Source: Gnetum montanum
Taxonomy: Eukaryota; Streptophyta; Gnetopsida; Gnetales; Gnetaceae
Length of the DNA stretch: 48,228 bases
Direction: 5' to 3'
NCBI GenBank assembly: GCA_015680685.1
Contig: MNCI01021399.1
Coordinates: 1,883,522 to 1,931,749 of the forward strand
Shown in pieces: positions 11,451-21,491 of this stretch. Positions within the stretch are counted from its first letter, which is position 1; each line of letters begins with the position of its first letter. The translations under genes and the position numbers were made by a program. The notes beneath the pieces were generated by a model. That model saw only the letters and a list, made by a program, of their open reading frames with translations. It made no database searches and was not told the origin of the DNA.

Positions 11451-13018
11451 CGTGGGGGAGACCGTCATCCCTATTGATCCATTTCACTACCACCCCTCAC
11501 CCTTTTGTAATTTTTTGTTTTACACTTTTTTGTTTCACATTTTTTATATTTTACATTTTTTTTTGTTTTACACTTTTTTTGTTTTTCACCATCATTCATA
11601 CATTTGCACATCTTTCCTTTTCTTTAATTATTTTTCGTTTCTTTGTATCTATCCATTATTTTCGCGTAATTGTTAAGACGTCATCATATTGTCTTCAGGC
11701 TTCTAACGCGGTCAATTTTTGTATGATGGGTATTGTAATAGTCTTCCTCGTTATATGGCTCCTGCCATTGTATGGTTTTCCTTGGATTTTACGTTTGTTT
11801 TCACTTCATAAACTTGGAAGTGAGTCCACGTCATTCACCCATTCACCATTCCATGGTTTTCTTTCTGTTGCGAACATGCAACCCCTTCACTTAAAAACCT
11901 TATAATTAATGTGTGACTTGTGTAGTTCGCAGACTCAGGGATGATCCAATGGTTTGAATCGGGTGTGACTTCAAGGGGAATGCTTTATTCGTCATTTTGT
12001 TCTATTCCCTAGGTTGCTGATGTGTCCTTATGGATTTCCTACCACTCCAAGTCTCTCTCCATGGAAGCTTCTGGGTAGTTCGGCCTTGCATGGTGTGGTC
12101 CTTACCAAAAAAAGAAGAAAAAAAAAGAGAAAAAGAGGATTCAAAGCACACCCCTTGGTCAGATGCATGTGAACACGCATGGGTCTTTGCATGGTGTGGT
12201 TCCCCGGGACACAAGAAAAAAAATCATCACTGTGGGAGAATTCAAAGCACAACTCTTAGACCACCTCTAACGGGTCACACGCACTCGTTATGGGACTTCC
12301 TTGGTCCCCTCTAACTTCATCCTGTCTCACTTCCTTCTTCTCACATTACTGGAGTGGTGGTTCTCTGTGGGGTTGTTCTTGCTTCCTTAGGGGCTGGCTG
12401 AGACTTCGTTTATTACTACGATGCCACTGACTGCAGATGGTTTTGGGTCTAACCTTAGGAAAGGTTTTACCGGGTCACTTAACCATAATCGCACACGAGG
12501 TTTCATGTGGCAAACACTCGGAATTTCCATTCTCTCCTCTCCCTTTGTTCCCATTTCTCTCCATACTCACCTCACTGCCCTTTTTATGTTTTATGGTTTC
12601 GTCGTGGTTTCTGTAGGCTTCTCATGCCTTAGCAGGTTCTCTTGGTTTGGAGTCTTAACTAGCCAACACCAATTATTGGCACTAGGGCCCACAGACCCTG
12701 GTGTTGAGGGTATGCAGGGGCTACGAAGGCTATTGCCTGCTATGGGGAGGACCCACCTACATATTCCTGGTTTTGCTTGTTAAGCCTTCCATCCTGTGGA
12801 TTTCTTGGTTGACTGGTTTCAGTGCCCCACCATTTGATTTAGTCCTCGCAGAGTTCTTTTTGAGTCCCATTCTCCTATTTTGTCTCTTTTTCGTGCTCCA
12901 ATACCCTCCTCATGTCCTCAGCCATGACCGGGCCTTTCATGCAATTCAATCGCTCCAATTTGGCTTTTCAAATTCATCGTTTCGGGTGTTTTATGGGTTG
13001 GTCAATGGGTGAATAGGA
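11451..13018 (+). other. Spacer between pol and third ORF
   Basis: No conserved protein is found. The 5' part (11505-11660) is T-rich with repeated TTTTTGTTTTACACTTT-like tracts. A motif GCATGGTGTGGT occurs at about 12087 and 12190, each followed by A/G-rich sequence and AATTCAAAGCACA or similar. The same motifs in the same order occur in element 2 (about 41416-41490), as do CTCACTTCCT and the GGGGCTGGCTGAG/GGGGATGAACTAG region. The spacer is therefore an old part of the element, not random insertion. Open frames here are low-complexity and not convincing. Confidence 0.6.
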
Positions 13019-13111
13019 CTGCGTATACAGGGCCCCGTATACGTAGTCCCTGCGTATACGTGGCCGCGTATACGTGGCCCCGTCGACGTAGCACCCAACC
13101 CCTATATATAC
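13019..13111 (+). promoter_or_regulatory. Putative internal promoter, LTR U3-like
   Basis: A CG-rich array with four GTATACG-like units and CCCCGTCGACGTAGC ends in the TATA box TATATATA at 13103-13110. The LTR U3 has the same arrangement: GGGCTGCATATACGGGGCC in the 3' LTR against GGACTGCGTATACAGGGCC here, then GTCGACGTAGC and a TATA box. Element 2 keeps a worn version with TATAAATA at 42302-42309. No ATG occurs between this TATA box and the intron donor at 13254. I infer a promoter for the third ORF. Confidence 0.55.
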
Positions 13112-13253
13112 ACCCGCTGCGCTTTGCATTTTCATCATCTGAGATCTAAATTGAGGGGACTTTTGCCATTTTTTCTGCGTAATCCTTCCCAAAACACCTA
13201 CATTCCATCGCGTATCCACATCAATCGATCCTTGCCCTTTTAAGCAACTAGAG

Positions 13254-13475
13254 GTATGCTTTTAGTCATTGGGGGGGGGGGGGTGGTGCCTTTGTGTAAT
13301 TAATTAATTAGTTGATTAATTACAAAAGATTTGGTCCTAACCCATAAATTAACACTCCGGAAGACTTAATGGTGTGCCTATGTCAATAACATAACTTGGT
13401 CAAACTGAGAAAGTATATACGGACCATCTTAAGCTACTTATTAATGGTCTAACAAGCGGTTATGTTTGATTGCAG
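13254..13475 (+). other. Putative intron in the third-ORF leader
   Basis: A donor CTAGAG|GTATGC and an acceptor TTGATTGCAG are followed immediately by ATGGC. Element 2 has ACTAGAG|GTAAGC at 42458 and GAGCATAG|ATGGC at 42746. The conserved borders at a conserved position in a diverged copy are the evidence. The intron holds a run of 13 G at 13271-13283. Confidence 0.55.
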
Positions 13476-14336
13476 ATGGCACCCAAACCAAGGCACCCAA
13501 GGGACGAAGGACTATCACAACCAAGGGACAAGCACCCATGCACAGGAAGGGGACGAGGTGTGCAACTGCTGGAGCATGCGGAGGGCTCTCATGCAACTGG
13601 GCCCTTCTGCGAAAGACCTGACGTGAAATCTGTTCATTAGATTCCTGAAGAGGAGATTCTTGACAAATAATCGCTCGGGGATGAGACTCCTGGGATAGCA
13701 TCGTGGCATGAGGTCACCTTGACCTAAGCCTGCCTTGATGCTATCATGCCACGCGAGATGCAGCGAATGGTCCTTCAAGAGCTAAATTTTGGACCATTCC
13801 TCGAGAATGCACCAAAATACATGAGGCTCCAATTGTAGAACTCTCCGATGTGGCCAGTCATCACAACTAGTGGTGAGTGGTACTTAGGAGAAACTTATCT
13901 TTTCTAGATGAATTGGCAACCAGGGTCTAGAGTAAGAATCAAAGACATTTATGTCTCTTACTCTTCAAAGGTGATAGCACAGGCTCTGGGGTTGCCTGAA
14001 ACTGGGTTAGATGTGGTAGAAATTCCAAAGCAGGTTGATCCAGAGGTAAAGGTGGAATGGACCAAACGGTGCTATGGGGTAGTGCGTAAGGAATTCGGCT
14101 CTCTCACCACGGCGGAGAGAATGTACTCAAAGATCGCGTCTTACCACCTGAACCCAACAGTAAGACCTAGCAAAAGCATAGCCTTCTTTGCTCGTGTGTG
14201 TGCTACCTTGAGTGGAAAATTTCCCATGAGTCTTCCACAACTGGTGTTTCTGGAGATTGAAAAAAAGTTCGCTGAGAAAGAACGTGGAAGACGAGCTCTC
14301 CCCTTTCCCTGCCTAATCCGAAAGTTGTGCAAATAG
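13476..14336 (+). pseudogene. Third ORF in env position (putative plant transposon protein family)
   Basis: The frame starts at the ATG abutting the intron acceptor (MAPKPRHPRDEG...) and has a basic, low-complexity N-terminus. Stops occur at about residues 55 and 63 and one frame change lies near 13730; PREMQRMVLQELNFGPFLEN follows. The longest open stretch is 13908-14336, with VRIKDIYVSYSSKVIAQALG, then SYHLNPTVRPSKSIAFFARV and LPFPCLIRKLCK near the end. The final blocks fit the putative plant transposon protein domain found downstream of pol in Athila-like elements (recalled as Pfam PF20167). Its function is unknown; it has been discussed as env-like because of position. I see no convincing transmembrane segment. 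Element 2 carries a homologous relic at 42747-43330. Confidence 0.65.
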
Positions 14337-14730
14337 GCAAGGATAGCATGATATTCTAATGATGTAATCCGGCGCGCCCAAATTGCCTCGTGGCGAGAGA
14401 TGATGAAAGATAAAACTCCGTGCCACCACCAATGCATGGGCCAGAGGCTGGGGAAGGTTCGTTAGAACCATCGCCCCCCAGAGACGGTGTGATCTTCTCT
14501 AGCAATTTTGTGCATCATCTAACACAGCAGAGGCTCCAAGACCAGCGAGGTGTTCAATTTTGTCTTTGAACACAGCCATTTTTGTAATTTTTCCCCCTCT
14601 ATAACTCGGGCACTTGGTCAATCTCATGTTGTGTCATATGTATGTCATGCATGTGTTTAAGTTATGTGTGTTGTAAATAAGAATCCATACCTTCCAAATT
14701 GTAAAGTAACTTGAGGACGAGTTTTTGCTC
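14337..14730 (+). other. 3' untranslated region of element 1
   Basis: Between the third ORF stop and the PPT there is no conserved frame. It contains T-rich sequence (about 14560-14600) and GTCATGTATGT-like repeats (14630-14660). I see nothing else in it. Confidence 0.4.
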
Positions 14731-14743
14731 AGTCGTGGGGGTA
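14731..14743 (+). promoter_or_regulatory. Polypurine tract of element 1
   Basis: AGTCGTGGGGGTA immediately precedes the TG that starts the 3' LTR at 14744. The same CAGTCGTGGGGGAG-like motif also occurs at about 11449 (AGTCGTGGGGGAG) after integrase and at 40765 (AGTTGTGGGGGAG) in element 2, so an additional internal PPT-like site is conserved. Confidence 0.7.
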
Positions 14744-15478
14744 TGATGAAGTGTCATTAAGTCAATGCGTTGACTGGGCTGCATATACGGGGCCATGTAT
14801 ATGCGGTCGTGTCGACGCGGGCCCGTCGACGTAGCCTCCCTACGTCAACGTGGCCCCGTTTACGTAGCCACCTATCCCGCCCTATAAATAAGAGGGCCTT
14901 TCGCCTCATTTAGGCACCTTTTGAGTAGTTGCAGTGAAGCTGTTGTAGTTTGTTCCTGCAGGAGATAGAATATTTTCCAAGTGCTCGCAACAGGTGTAAG
15001 AAAAGTGATTGGCTCTTTATTCGAGCATTGATGTATCTAAGCCCATTGATGTGATGGCAATAAAGACGAACTATTCAAGCATTCCTTACAGCATTTGGAC
15101 TTAACTATTTTATGCATTCAATAGTTTAATATGTTTATGCTTTATTAGTTACTTGTGAATTACTTAAGTTTTAGTTATTATGATTTCAATCGCTATTGTT
15201 CATTCGTAGTTCGTAAAGGCCATAAGTATGACCATCTCGAACGTAACTCAAACACTTGGTAAACCCAGTGACGCTTAACGTTTGGTAACCCAGAAGTGTT
15301 AGGAGATGCTTAGAACGTGCTCGGAAGATGACACCAAATACTTATGTTAGGAGTAGTTAAGATTTAGATTAAGATAATTTTAGATTAATTAATATTCTAG
15401 CCTTACTTTCCAAGATAATTAGCCACCAAAAAGATAATTAAAAAGTTATAAAAATCATTAGCCTTAGTCTCACTTAAA
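14744..15478 (+). repeat. 3' LTR of element 1, truncated at its 3' end
   Basis: It aligns with 5862-6580 from TGATGAAGTGTC to GTCTCACTTAA. TATAAATA lies at 14883-14890 and AATAAA at 15059-15064. Alignment ends at about 15478; the last roughly 180 bp of the 5' LTR (from 6581) are missing and a different repeat begins. Most differences from the 5' LTR are transitions. Confidence 0.9.
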
Positions 15479-15903
15479 CATCTTATTCAAAAATCAAATC
15501 AATTTTATTATGTAAAAGTTGAACACGGTCAACCAAGTTGAGCACGATCAACTAGTTTTGGTTGAAACTTGAAAGCAGTGTTTCAAAAGTTGGGAAATAT
15601 ATTGATTCAGGATGTTGTAAGGTTAGAGTGGATTATGTAAATTACATTTAAAGTCATTGATATTTTTTCTAGAAATAAGGTTTGTTAGAAAAGTCGCCAA
15701 CCCTTCCATCCGCAAAAATTCATTCTAATCCACAACTAAAACTTAAGATAGCAAAAATTCATTCTCATCCACAACTAATCGTTGAAGTGATATAATCCGC
15801 AACTAATCGCAAAAATTCATTCTAAACCGCAACTTTGAATCGGTGATGTATCACCGGATTAAAAAACTATTCTTGAAAGTAAACACAACATTAGCAATCA
15901 CTC
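15479..15903 (+). repeat. Direct repeat, copy A
   Basis: It starts CATCTTATTCAAAAATCA and shares long blocks with copy B at 16786-17247: TTATGTAAAAGTTGAACACG, GAAAGCAGTGTTTCAAAAG, CTTTGAATCGGTGATGTATC. Within it, GCAAAAATTCATTCT recurs four times with about 40-60-bp spacing. The family was not identified; the copies do not begin TG and end CA. Confidence 0.8.
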
Positions 15904-16156
15904 TGACATTGAACAAAAAAGCCATCATATTACAGAGCCTACCCTGCTTGGCCAATGTAAAATACCATGTAATAAAACATCATCCAAAATCAACCACCCA
16001 AAACCCAATTGCAGATGATAAGAAAAACCCTACCCTCCACCCAAATCAACCAAATCTCCAATCTAAATATATAATCATATAAAACAGCATACACAAAACC
16101 AAGAATTTGCGGACGCAAACAAAATTCACTTGCCCAATGTGACTGAAAACTACAAT

Positions 16157-16364
16157 TCACCCAGCAAAAAACTGGAATCTCTGAAAATTAGAAGGATAGA
16201 AAGAAGGTACGTACATCCGAGCAACGACCTTGCCCACATATAGAAAGAAGGTACGTGCAACAGCAGCAAGAGCAACGACCTTGCCCACGTGCTGCTCATG
16301 CTTGTCATGCTTCTCCTGCTTCTTTGCAGCCTTGTGTTTTTCGTGCTGCAAATATGCAATTCCA
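16157..16364 (-). pseudogene. Possible ASR-like (ABA/WDS) exon fragment
   Basis: On the minus strand, TATTTGCAG looks like a splice acceptor and is followed by HEKHKAAKKQEKHDKHEQHV and VGKVVALAAVA. Abscisic-acid/stress/ripening (ASR, ABA/WDS) proteins have a His/Lys-rich block of similar spacing (EKHKAKK...H.HK...) followed by an Ala/Val-rich segment. That similarity is from memory and is short. A local tandem duplication repeats VGKVVA about 18 residues later (16199-16288) and seems to have broken the frame. No other exon of such a gene was recognised. A chance His/Lys-rich frame is the alternative. Confidence 0.3.
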
Positions 16365-16785
16365 CAAAGTTTTCATTATTGAAACTTAAACTGAACCCTA
16401 GTCCAAAGCATATCCAAAACTGGAAAGAATCACACCAGAAAAGAATGTTGTTTCTTCCGGTCAATTAACATATCCAGAATATAACAGAAAGCGATCAAGA
16501 GATTGTCATTGGAAACAAAAGTAAAGCTTTTACAGATGGAATGACAAAATCAAAACATAAAATAACACCATGCCCAAAACCCAGTAATTCATGAACAAGA
16601 CATTCATGCCAAAGTCTCCACCTGTCATGCTAAAGACGACAAAATTTTGAATCAGCAATGAGCAAAACCAAAAACCACCTGTCGTACTAAAGAATGGACA
16701 AAATTTTGAATCAGCGCGAACCCAACAACCGAATCAAGCTCATCGATGAGCAAGAATTTAAAAAAAAAATGAAAAAGGAAAAAAC

Positions 16786-17247
16786 ATCTTATCCAGAAAC
16801 CAAATCAATTTTATTATGTAAAAGTTGAACACGGTCAACCAAGTTAAGCACGGTCGACCAGTTTTGGTGGAAACTTGAAAGCAGTGTTTCAAAAGTTTGG
16901 GAAATATATGGATTCGGGATGTTGTCACGTCAGAGTCGATTAGGTTAAAGTTTGGGAAATATATGGATTCGGATGTTGTAACGTCAGAGTCGATTAGGTA
17001 AATTACATTTAAAGTCATTGATAATTTTTCTAAGGTTTGTTATAAAAGTCGCGCCAACCCTTCAATCCGCAAAAATTCATTCTAATCGGCAACTAAAACT
17101 TAAACCAGCAAAAATTCATTCTCATCCGCAACTAATTGTTGAACCAGTTGGCAAAAATTCATTCTAATCCGCAACTTTGAATCGGTGATGTATCACTGCA
17201 TTAAAAAATTATTCTTGAAAGTAAAGACGACATTGGCAATCACTCTT
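16786..17247 (+). repeat. Direct repeat, copy B, with an internal tandem duplication
   Basis: It is homologous to 15479-15903. It contains an extra 55-bp tandem duplication (16892-16946 and 16947-17000, both starting AAAGTTTGGGAAATATATGG) that copy A lacks. The roughly 880 bp between A and B are not repeated. Confidence 0.8.
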
Positions 17248-18348
17248 TAGTTGCGCCGGAGATTCGCGATTCCGGATAAATTTTGACGAATTGTTAGCGT
17301 CGGATTCGGGAGCACGTACACGCATTAAATTTGCAATGGGTACGTATTTCATAATTTCCAATAAAATTTTGTCTAGATTTGTACATATACATTGAAATGG
17401 TCGCCTTGCCTTGGGTCGTATTGTTATTGCCTTTTTAGTTTTTGCAATGTCTGCATTTTGCATTAAAATCTTACATTTCATTTCATTGTTAAGTGGCAAG
17501 CAAGCAATCAAGATTCATGGCGTTGGCATGAGACGGACCACAGAAAACAAGGGAGTACGAATAAATAAAAAAACACACGGAAATCACAAAAGGGCTACTA
17601 TGTAACCGAAGGCCGAAGGGGCAAGTATGGGTCATACGGAAAGTTTTGGACGGGGCGTGCAAGGAAAACATTGCATTTGCATGGATTGGCCTGCCTTTGG
17701 GAGCGTCAAAGGTTCTGCCATGACTCACACATTCACGCGTGTTTATTGTTCATTGCTGGTTTTTGCTCTTTTTCTCGTATCTCAGCCGAAAAAAGAAAAA
17801 ACAAAACAGGGTCATCGTCATGGGTCATAAGTCATAAGTCTCAACTTTTTTAAAAATCTGTTTGCTTATAAAGTAACGAAGCCCACTGGCACATGGACAA
17901 TGGCCATATGCAAGCTCATGACCCTCTGTTTTTACTTTCCCCTTCATCATGACTAGTGCCGATTTTCCAGTGTCTCAAAGGTTTTCGATCATTGTAGGTG
18001 AGATGAGTTACTGGGCTGTGCCTAGTTTAGTTAAGTTGTGTATTCTTATAATGCGGTTATCTTCAATGTGGCCCTATGGCGCTACTCACAGGTAGTCTCT
18101 AGGGTGCTATCTAGGGTGCTATTCACAGGTAGTCGTTGAACAAAAGTATTAGCAAACCTGATTTGTTATAAATTTGGTTGAGGCTTGATGCTTAATTTCA
18201 TTTTTGGAAATATTGGAATGAGTATCAAAGGATTTCATTTTATTGCTGTCATTTTGGTTGTTGCAGAAATTATATGTTTGACCAGAAATGGATTATTTAA
18301 TGGTGATATTGCAATCTGCAATTTTTAAGCATTAACAATATTTTGGAT
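17248..18348. other. Stretch without recognisable gene
   Basis: Short frames on both strands lack conserved motifs. A small local repeat (CTAGGGTGCTAT, CACAGGTAGTC) lies at about 18085-18135. Nothing else is supported. Confidence 0.4.
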
Positions 18349-19003
18349 TTACATTTTTAATTTTTTTAAAAAATTAATATCCCGCCTATGAACCCGTCCC
18401 CACTTTTTCTTGGGGCACACGTACCCAAACACGTTCAGAATCAGGAATCCGCGATTCCTCGCTTCCACGAATAGGATTATTTTGATGCCATTACCTCCAC
18501 CACCTGGCAGTGGGATCTCTTGAAATACGCAGCCCAGGTGATCTTTCAAATAACGTGCCTACCACCAACGACCATTCATAAATAGAGAATAAAAACTCGA
18601 ATGCAATGAAATAATATTTATTAACAGGCCAATGCACATATTGCGAAATCTAAACAGAGAGAAATTCCGGCAATCATAGAATGAGGATATAACCCTGTTA
18701 ATACCAAGATCTCAAGGCCAGCCAAGGTGCCCAGGATCAGGAACCGATGGTTTGAAAATTGTTTTGGGTATCATGAGTTGTTAAGTATGGTTTTGGGTAT
18801 CATGAGTTGTTAAGTATGGAAAAGATGAGAAACTGAGTCCGATGGGTTTGTGATTTTGGGCACAAGGAGAATTGCTGCCGCTGCCGGTAACCCGTTCGTA
18901 TTTGCCACCCGACAATTTCATGTTTGCATCTGCATTCATGGCGGTCACCCTCTCAGGGGAGAGTTTCTCTGCAACTAACAAACCCACGCACCTGATCGCA
19001 GCT
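18349..19003 (-). other. Possible terminal exon of an unidentified gene
   Basis: On the minus strand a good acceptor-like GATATTGTTTCAG is followed by an open frame from about 19000 to 18781 reading AIRCVGLLVAEKLSPERV, then MNADANMKLSGGKYERVTGS, and ending in a stop. Base composition is closer to coding than the AT-rich neighbours. Further left, 18549-18349 is another open frame (KDHLGCVFQEIPLPGGGGNG). I recognise neither. A 29-bp tandem repeat near the end adds residues. It could be a host-gene 3' exon, a pseudogene, or chance. Confidence 0.25.
18761..18818. repeat. 29-bp tandem repeat, two copies
   Basis: Units 18761-18789 and 18790-18818 are identical and start GTTTTGGGTATCATGAGTTG. Confidence 0.95.
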
Positions 19004-20234
19004 GAAACAATATCATTTATTTCAGTGTGGCAACTGCCATTTTAGCCCAATGTCTGTTGTATAGATTTGATCTGCACTGACATAGAAATCAAAAAGCTGC
19101 AAATACAAGGCCATGCTTACATTCCGTTTTGAATCACAGTTGCCATTACGAGAGTGCCCTTTGTCACTGACAACGTGGTTTCAAAATACTATAAAATGAA
19201 TTTTTGAGTTCTCAACTAAAACGAATTTTCAATTCCCAAACTTGAGAGATAAACTTGTAAGTCATTTTTGCTTAAATTCTAAGCATCATTACCATGTAGT
19301 TTGCTTTAGCATCCTCAGGGCGAGGTTCGTGTCATTCAAAGTTTACATGTTTCATGAGAGGACTATATTAGCAAACATGTCAAGCTAATTCAAAACAAAT
19401 TAGTAGTGGTGTTTATGGTGGTAGGGTTTTTTTTTCTTTCATGAATGACTCTCTACCTTTACTTTGTCTTATTGTGTGGAGGAAATTTAAAAAGTGGATG
19501 AGGTGAAATTCATAATTTTTTTACATGTGGTTGAGGACCTTGATTACGCATATTTTGCTTTTTAAATAAAATTAGTATAGCATTTGTTAAGTTCTTATGA
19601 ATTAGATCTATGCATTTTGACTACTTTGCCACTATAATGGCTCACATGTGTGTTGACCATGGCTTTGTGTCTAGCATGGGCAATGTTGGCATCAACAAAA
19701 ACAAAAAGCAATATGAGAGAGAAAGGAGACATCTTTAAGCAGGAAAAAATTGAAACTGTTTCACTATAAACAAAAATGAGAGACCTCCAAACTCCAAAGC
19801 AAAAAATATTGAAGGTCAAACACCAATGATCAAATCAACCTTGTGCTCCAATACTAGATGATAACATAATAGATAGCCAATGAACTAAATGCACATGCTT
19901 CATTACTAAAACATATAAATTGAAGATCAAATCCCAAAGAAAAGAGGAAAATAGGTAAGCAAGTTACCAAAATGAAGGGAAGAAGAAGAAGAAAAGCTCT
20001 AGCAAAAAAGAAAGAAAGTTATGAATTGAAACAACTAGGTTAGTGCACCGAATTGCTCAAGGTCATGCCTTCTTTTTCAATGGAATTTTCTAGGTTTAGT
20101 AGGTCATCTAGTGCCTTTACATTGAGGTTGGATCCATGCTACTCCCATGTTCATTTATGTTATGGTTTGTCCTTATTGATCTCGATTAAAACTACATGAT
20201 TTAGAGGTTGCAATTGATGCTAAGCTAGTTGGTA
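19004..20234. other. AT-rich stretch with a possible LTR edge
   Basis: There is no convincing gene. At 19671-19696, CTAGCATGGGCAATGTTGGC followed by ATCAACA matches the right edge of the LTRs ending at 27078 and 30059 (CTAGCATGGGTGATGTTGGC in the first). Similarity does not clearly extend further left than about 19660, so this may be a small LTR fragment. Confidence 0.35.
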
Positions 20235-21491
20235 TTAGATCTTCACTTCTGATGTTGAACTAGTTATCATTGGTGGATTTGGATTTAGCAATTCATGCAA
20301 GGATTTTGAGCTTTGTTCCATATGCTTGGGCATCTTTATTCCATTAGGATGGGAAAAGTTTGCTTCCTGTAATTTATTAGGCATGGCAATTCCCTCAACA
20401 ATGATTTTTCTTACTAAGTTTCCTACTAAAGATCTATCATGTAGAGCCTCCATGTGGATTTTGGTTAGGTTCCTTGGCTAGGAGTTCTAGATAAATTTTC
20501 CCTATGTGACTTTCTTTTAGGAAAAATTGGCATCTATTAGAAATTTTTTTAAAAACTAACTTCTATTTCATACTGTAATGTGCTCATTCCACAGTTTTGC
20601 ATCAAGGGGAACATACATGTAGATTTGGATATCTATAAGCCTTGATTTTAAATTTGTCACATAATTCATGATGATCATCTTATTGAAAAGTAAGCAATAA
20701 AAAATGCTCTTTGTCTCATAGCTCTATTGGGAACCTAAGAAGCCATATCCAAAAGAAGAAGGACTACATCATGTGTTAATTCTATAAGTGATGGATGAAT
20801 CTTCTTGGGGTTTTCTTTAATAATAGATGTTGCTCCTTGAAAGAACAGGGTCCTTTTAAGAGGACATCATGCATGTCTTATTGTAAGTCAAATGAAAAAA
20901 CCATGATGAAATCCTTTATTGGAGTAATTCTAAGGTGATATCCAAACCATAGCTTATATACCCATTCAAAGTTTCTTTCTAATGTGGGAACTCTTCTAGA
21001 AAACAAACATATGAACATATGGACATACTTATAGCCTTGTTGCTATGTGCTGTGTTTTGATATTTCTAGATGTGCCTTGTCATTCTCTTTCATCATGGTA
21101 AAGTCATTGCTTACTGTCTAGGTTGCATCCTTCTTAGAGTTATCTTCATAACCTACATGCATGTCCTTTATATCCCAGAGACCATACTCATGAATGATAA
21201 TTCGAAGATACATGCCATGTGAAAATAGTTGATCTAAAAATCGTGAGGTGTAGTTTTTGATTGATTTGCAAGGTCAAATTCTTGAGTCTTATTTTCTTTT
21301 TCCTTATGAAGGTTGCGCTGGTATCCTACTTTATCTGTGTCCTCCTCCTCTACCTTAACTATTTCCTCTTGACCTCTTTGATTTCCACCAAAGCCACCTA
21401 TTTGTGATATACCTAAGTTACCTACTCTACAGGAGTTGCTACTTCCTCTACTATCTCCTAATGACTTGGTCATTTTCATTATGAGGCCCAC
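20235..21491 (-). pseudogene. LINE ORF1-like relic (DUF4283-like)
   Basis: The minus-strand translation from about 21000 to 20600 gives NFEWVYKLWFGYHLRITPIK, DFIMVFSFDL, MHDVLLKGPCSFKEQHLLLK and WIWLLRFPIEL. This resembles the DUF4283 region of plant L1-type LINE ORF1 proteins (a 'gPw.f....l.l..w' block, then 'WV.l..lP.ef/lw'). A Gly/Gln/Glu-rich segment lies upstream on this strand (21491-21234; GNLGISQIGGFGGNQRGQEE). Stops and shifts are frequent and no zinc knuckle or adjacent LINE RT was found. DUF4283 also occurs in other retroelement contexts. Confidence 0.4.

Larger units (their letters stand above)
5862..15478 (+). mobile_element. Athila-like Ty3/gypsy LTR retrotransposon (element 1)
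   Basis: Two direct LTRs (5862-6758 and 14744-15478) flank a tRNA-Asp-type PBS, gag, pol (RT, RNase H, integrase), a long spacer, a third ORF in the env position and a PPT. The PBS type, the order and the third-ORF family point to the Athila group of plant Ty3/gypsy elements. It sits inside the gag of a minus-strand relative. The 3' LTR lacks about its last 180 bp, so no target duplication can be scored. By eye, the two LTRs differ mostly by C/T and G/A changes. gag and pol each keep one long frame with scattered stops, so this is younger than the two other Athila-like copies here. Confidence 0.9.

Noticed and set aside
11365-11905. Phe-rich hydrophobic frames that could be called membrane proteins
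   Set aside because: They arise from T-rich tracts of the element spacer; the matching spacer in element 2 does not conserve the protein.
12421-13012. Two plus-strand frames of about 100-120 codons before the internal promoter
   Set aside because: No similarity was seen in element 2 at the protein level, while nucleotide motifs are shared; treated as non-coding spacer.
17411-17853. Several overlapping frames of 60-80 codons
   Set aside because: Overlap on both strands, no motif, no splice context; chance open frames.
19838-19858. Minus-strand TATTGGAGCACAAGG resembling a tRNA-Met primer-binding site
   Set aside because: Only a loose match to TGGTATCAGAGC and no LTR edge next to it could be found.
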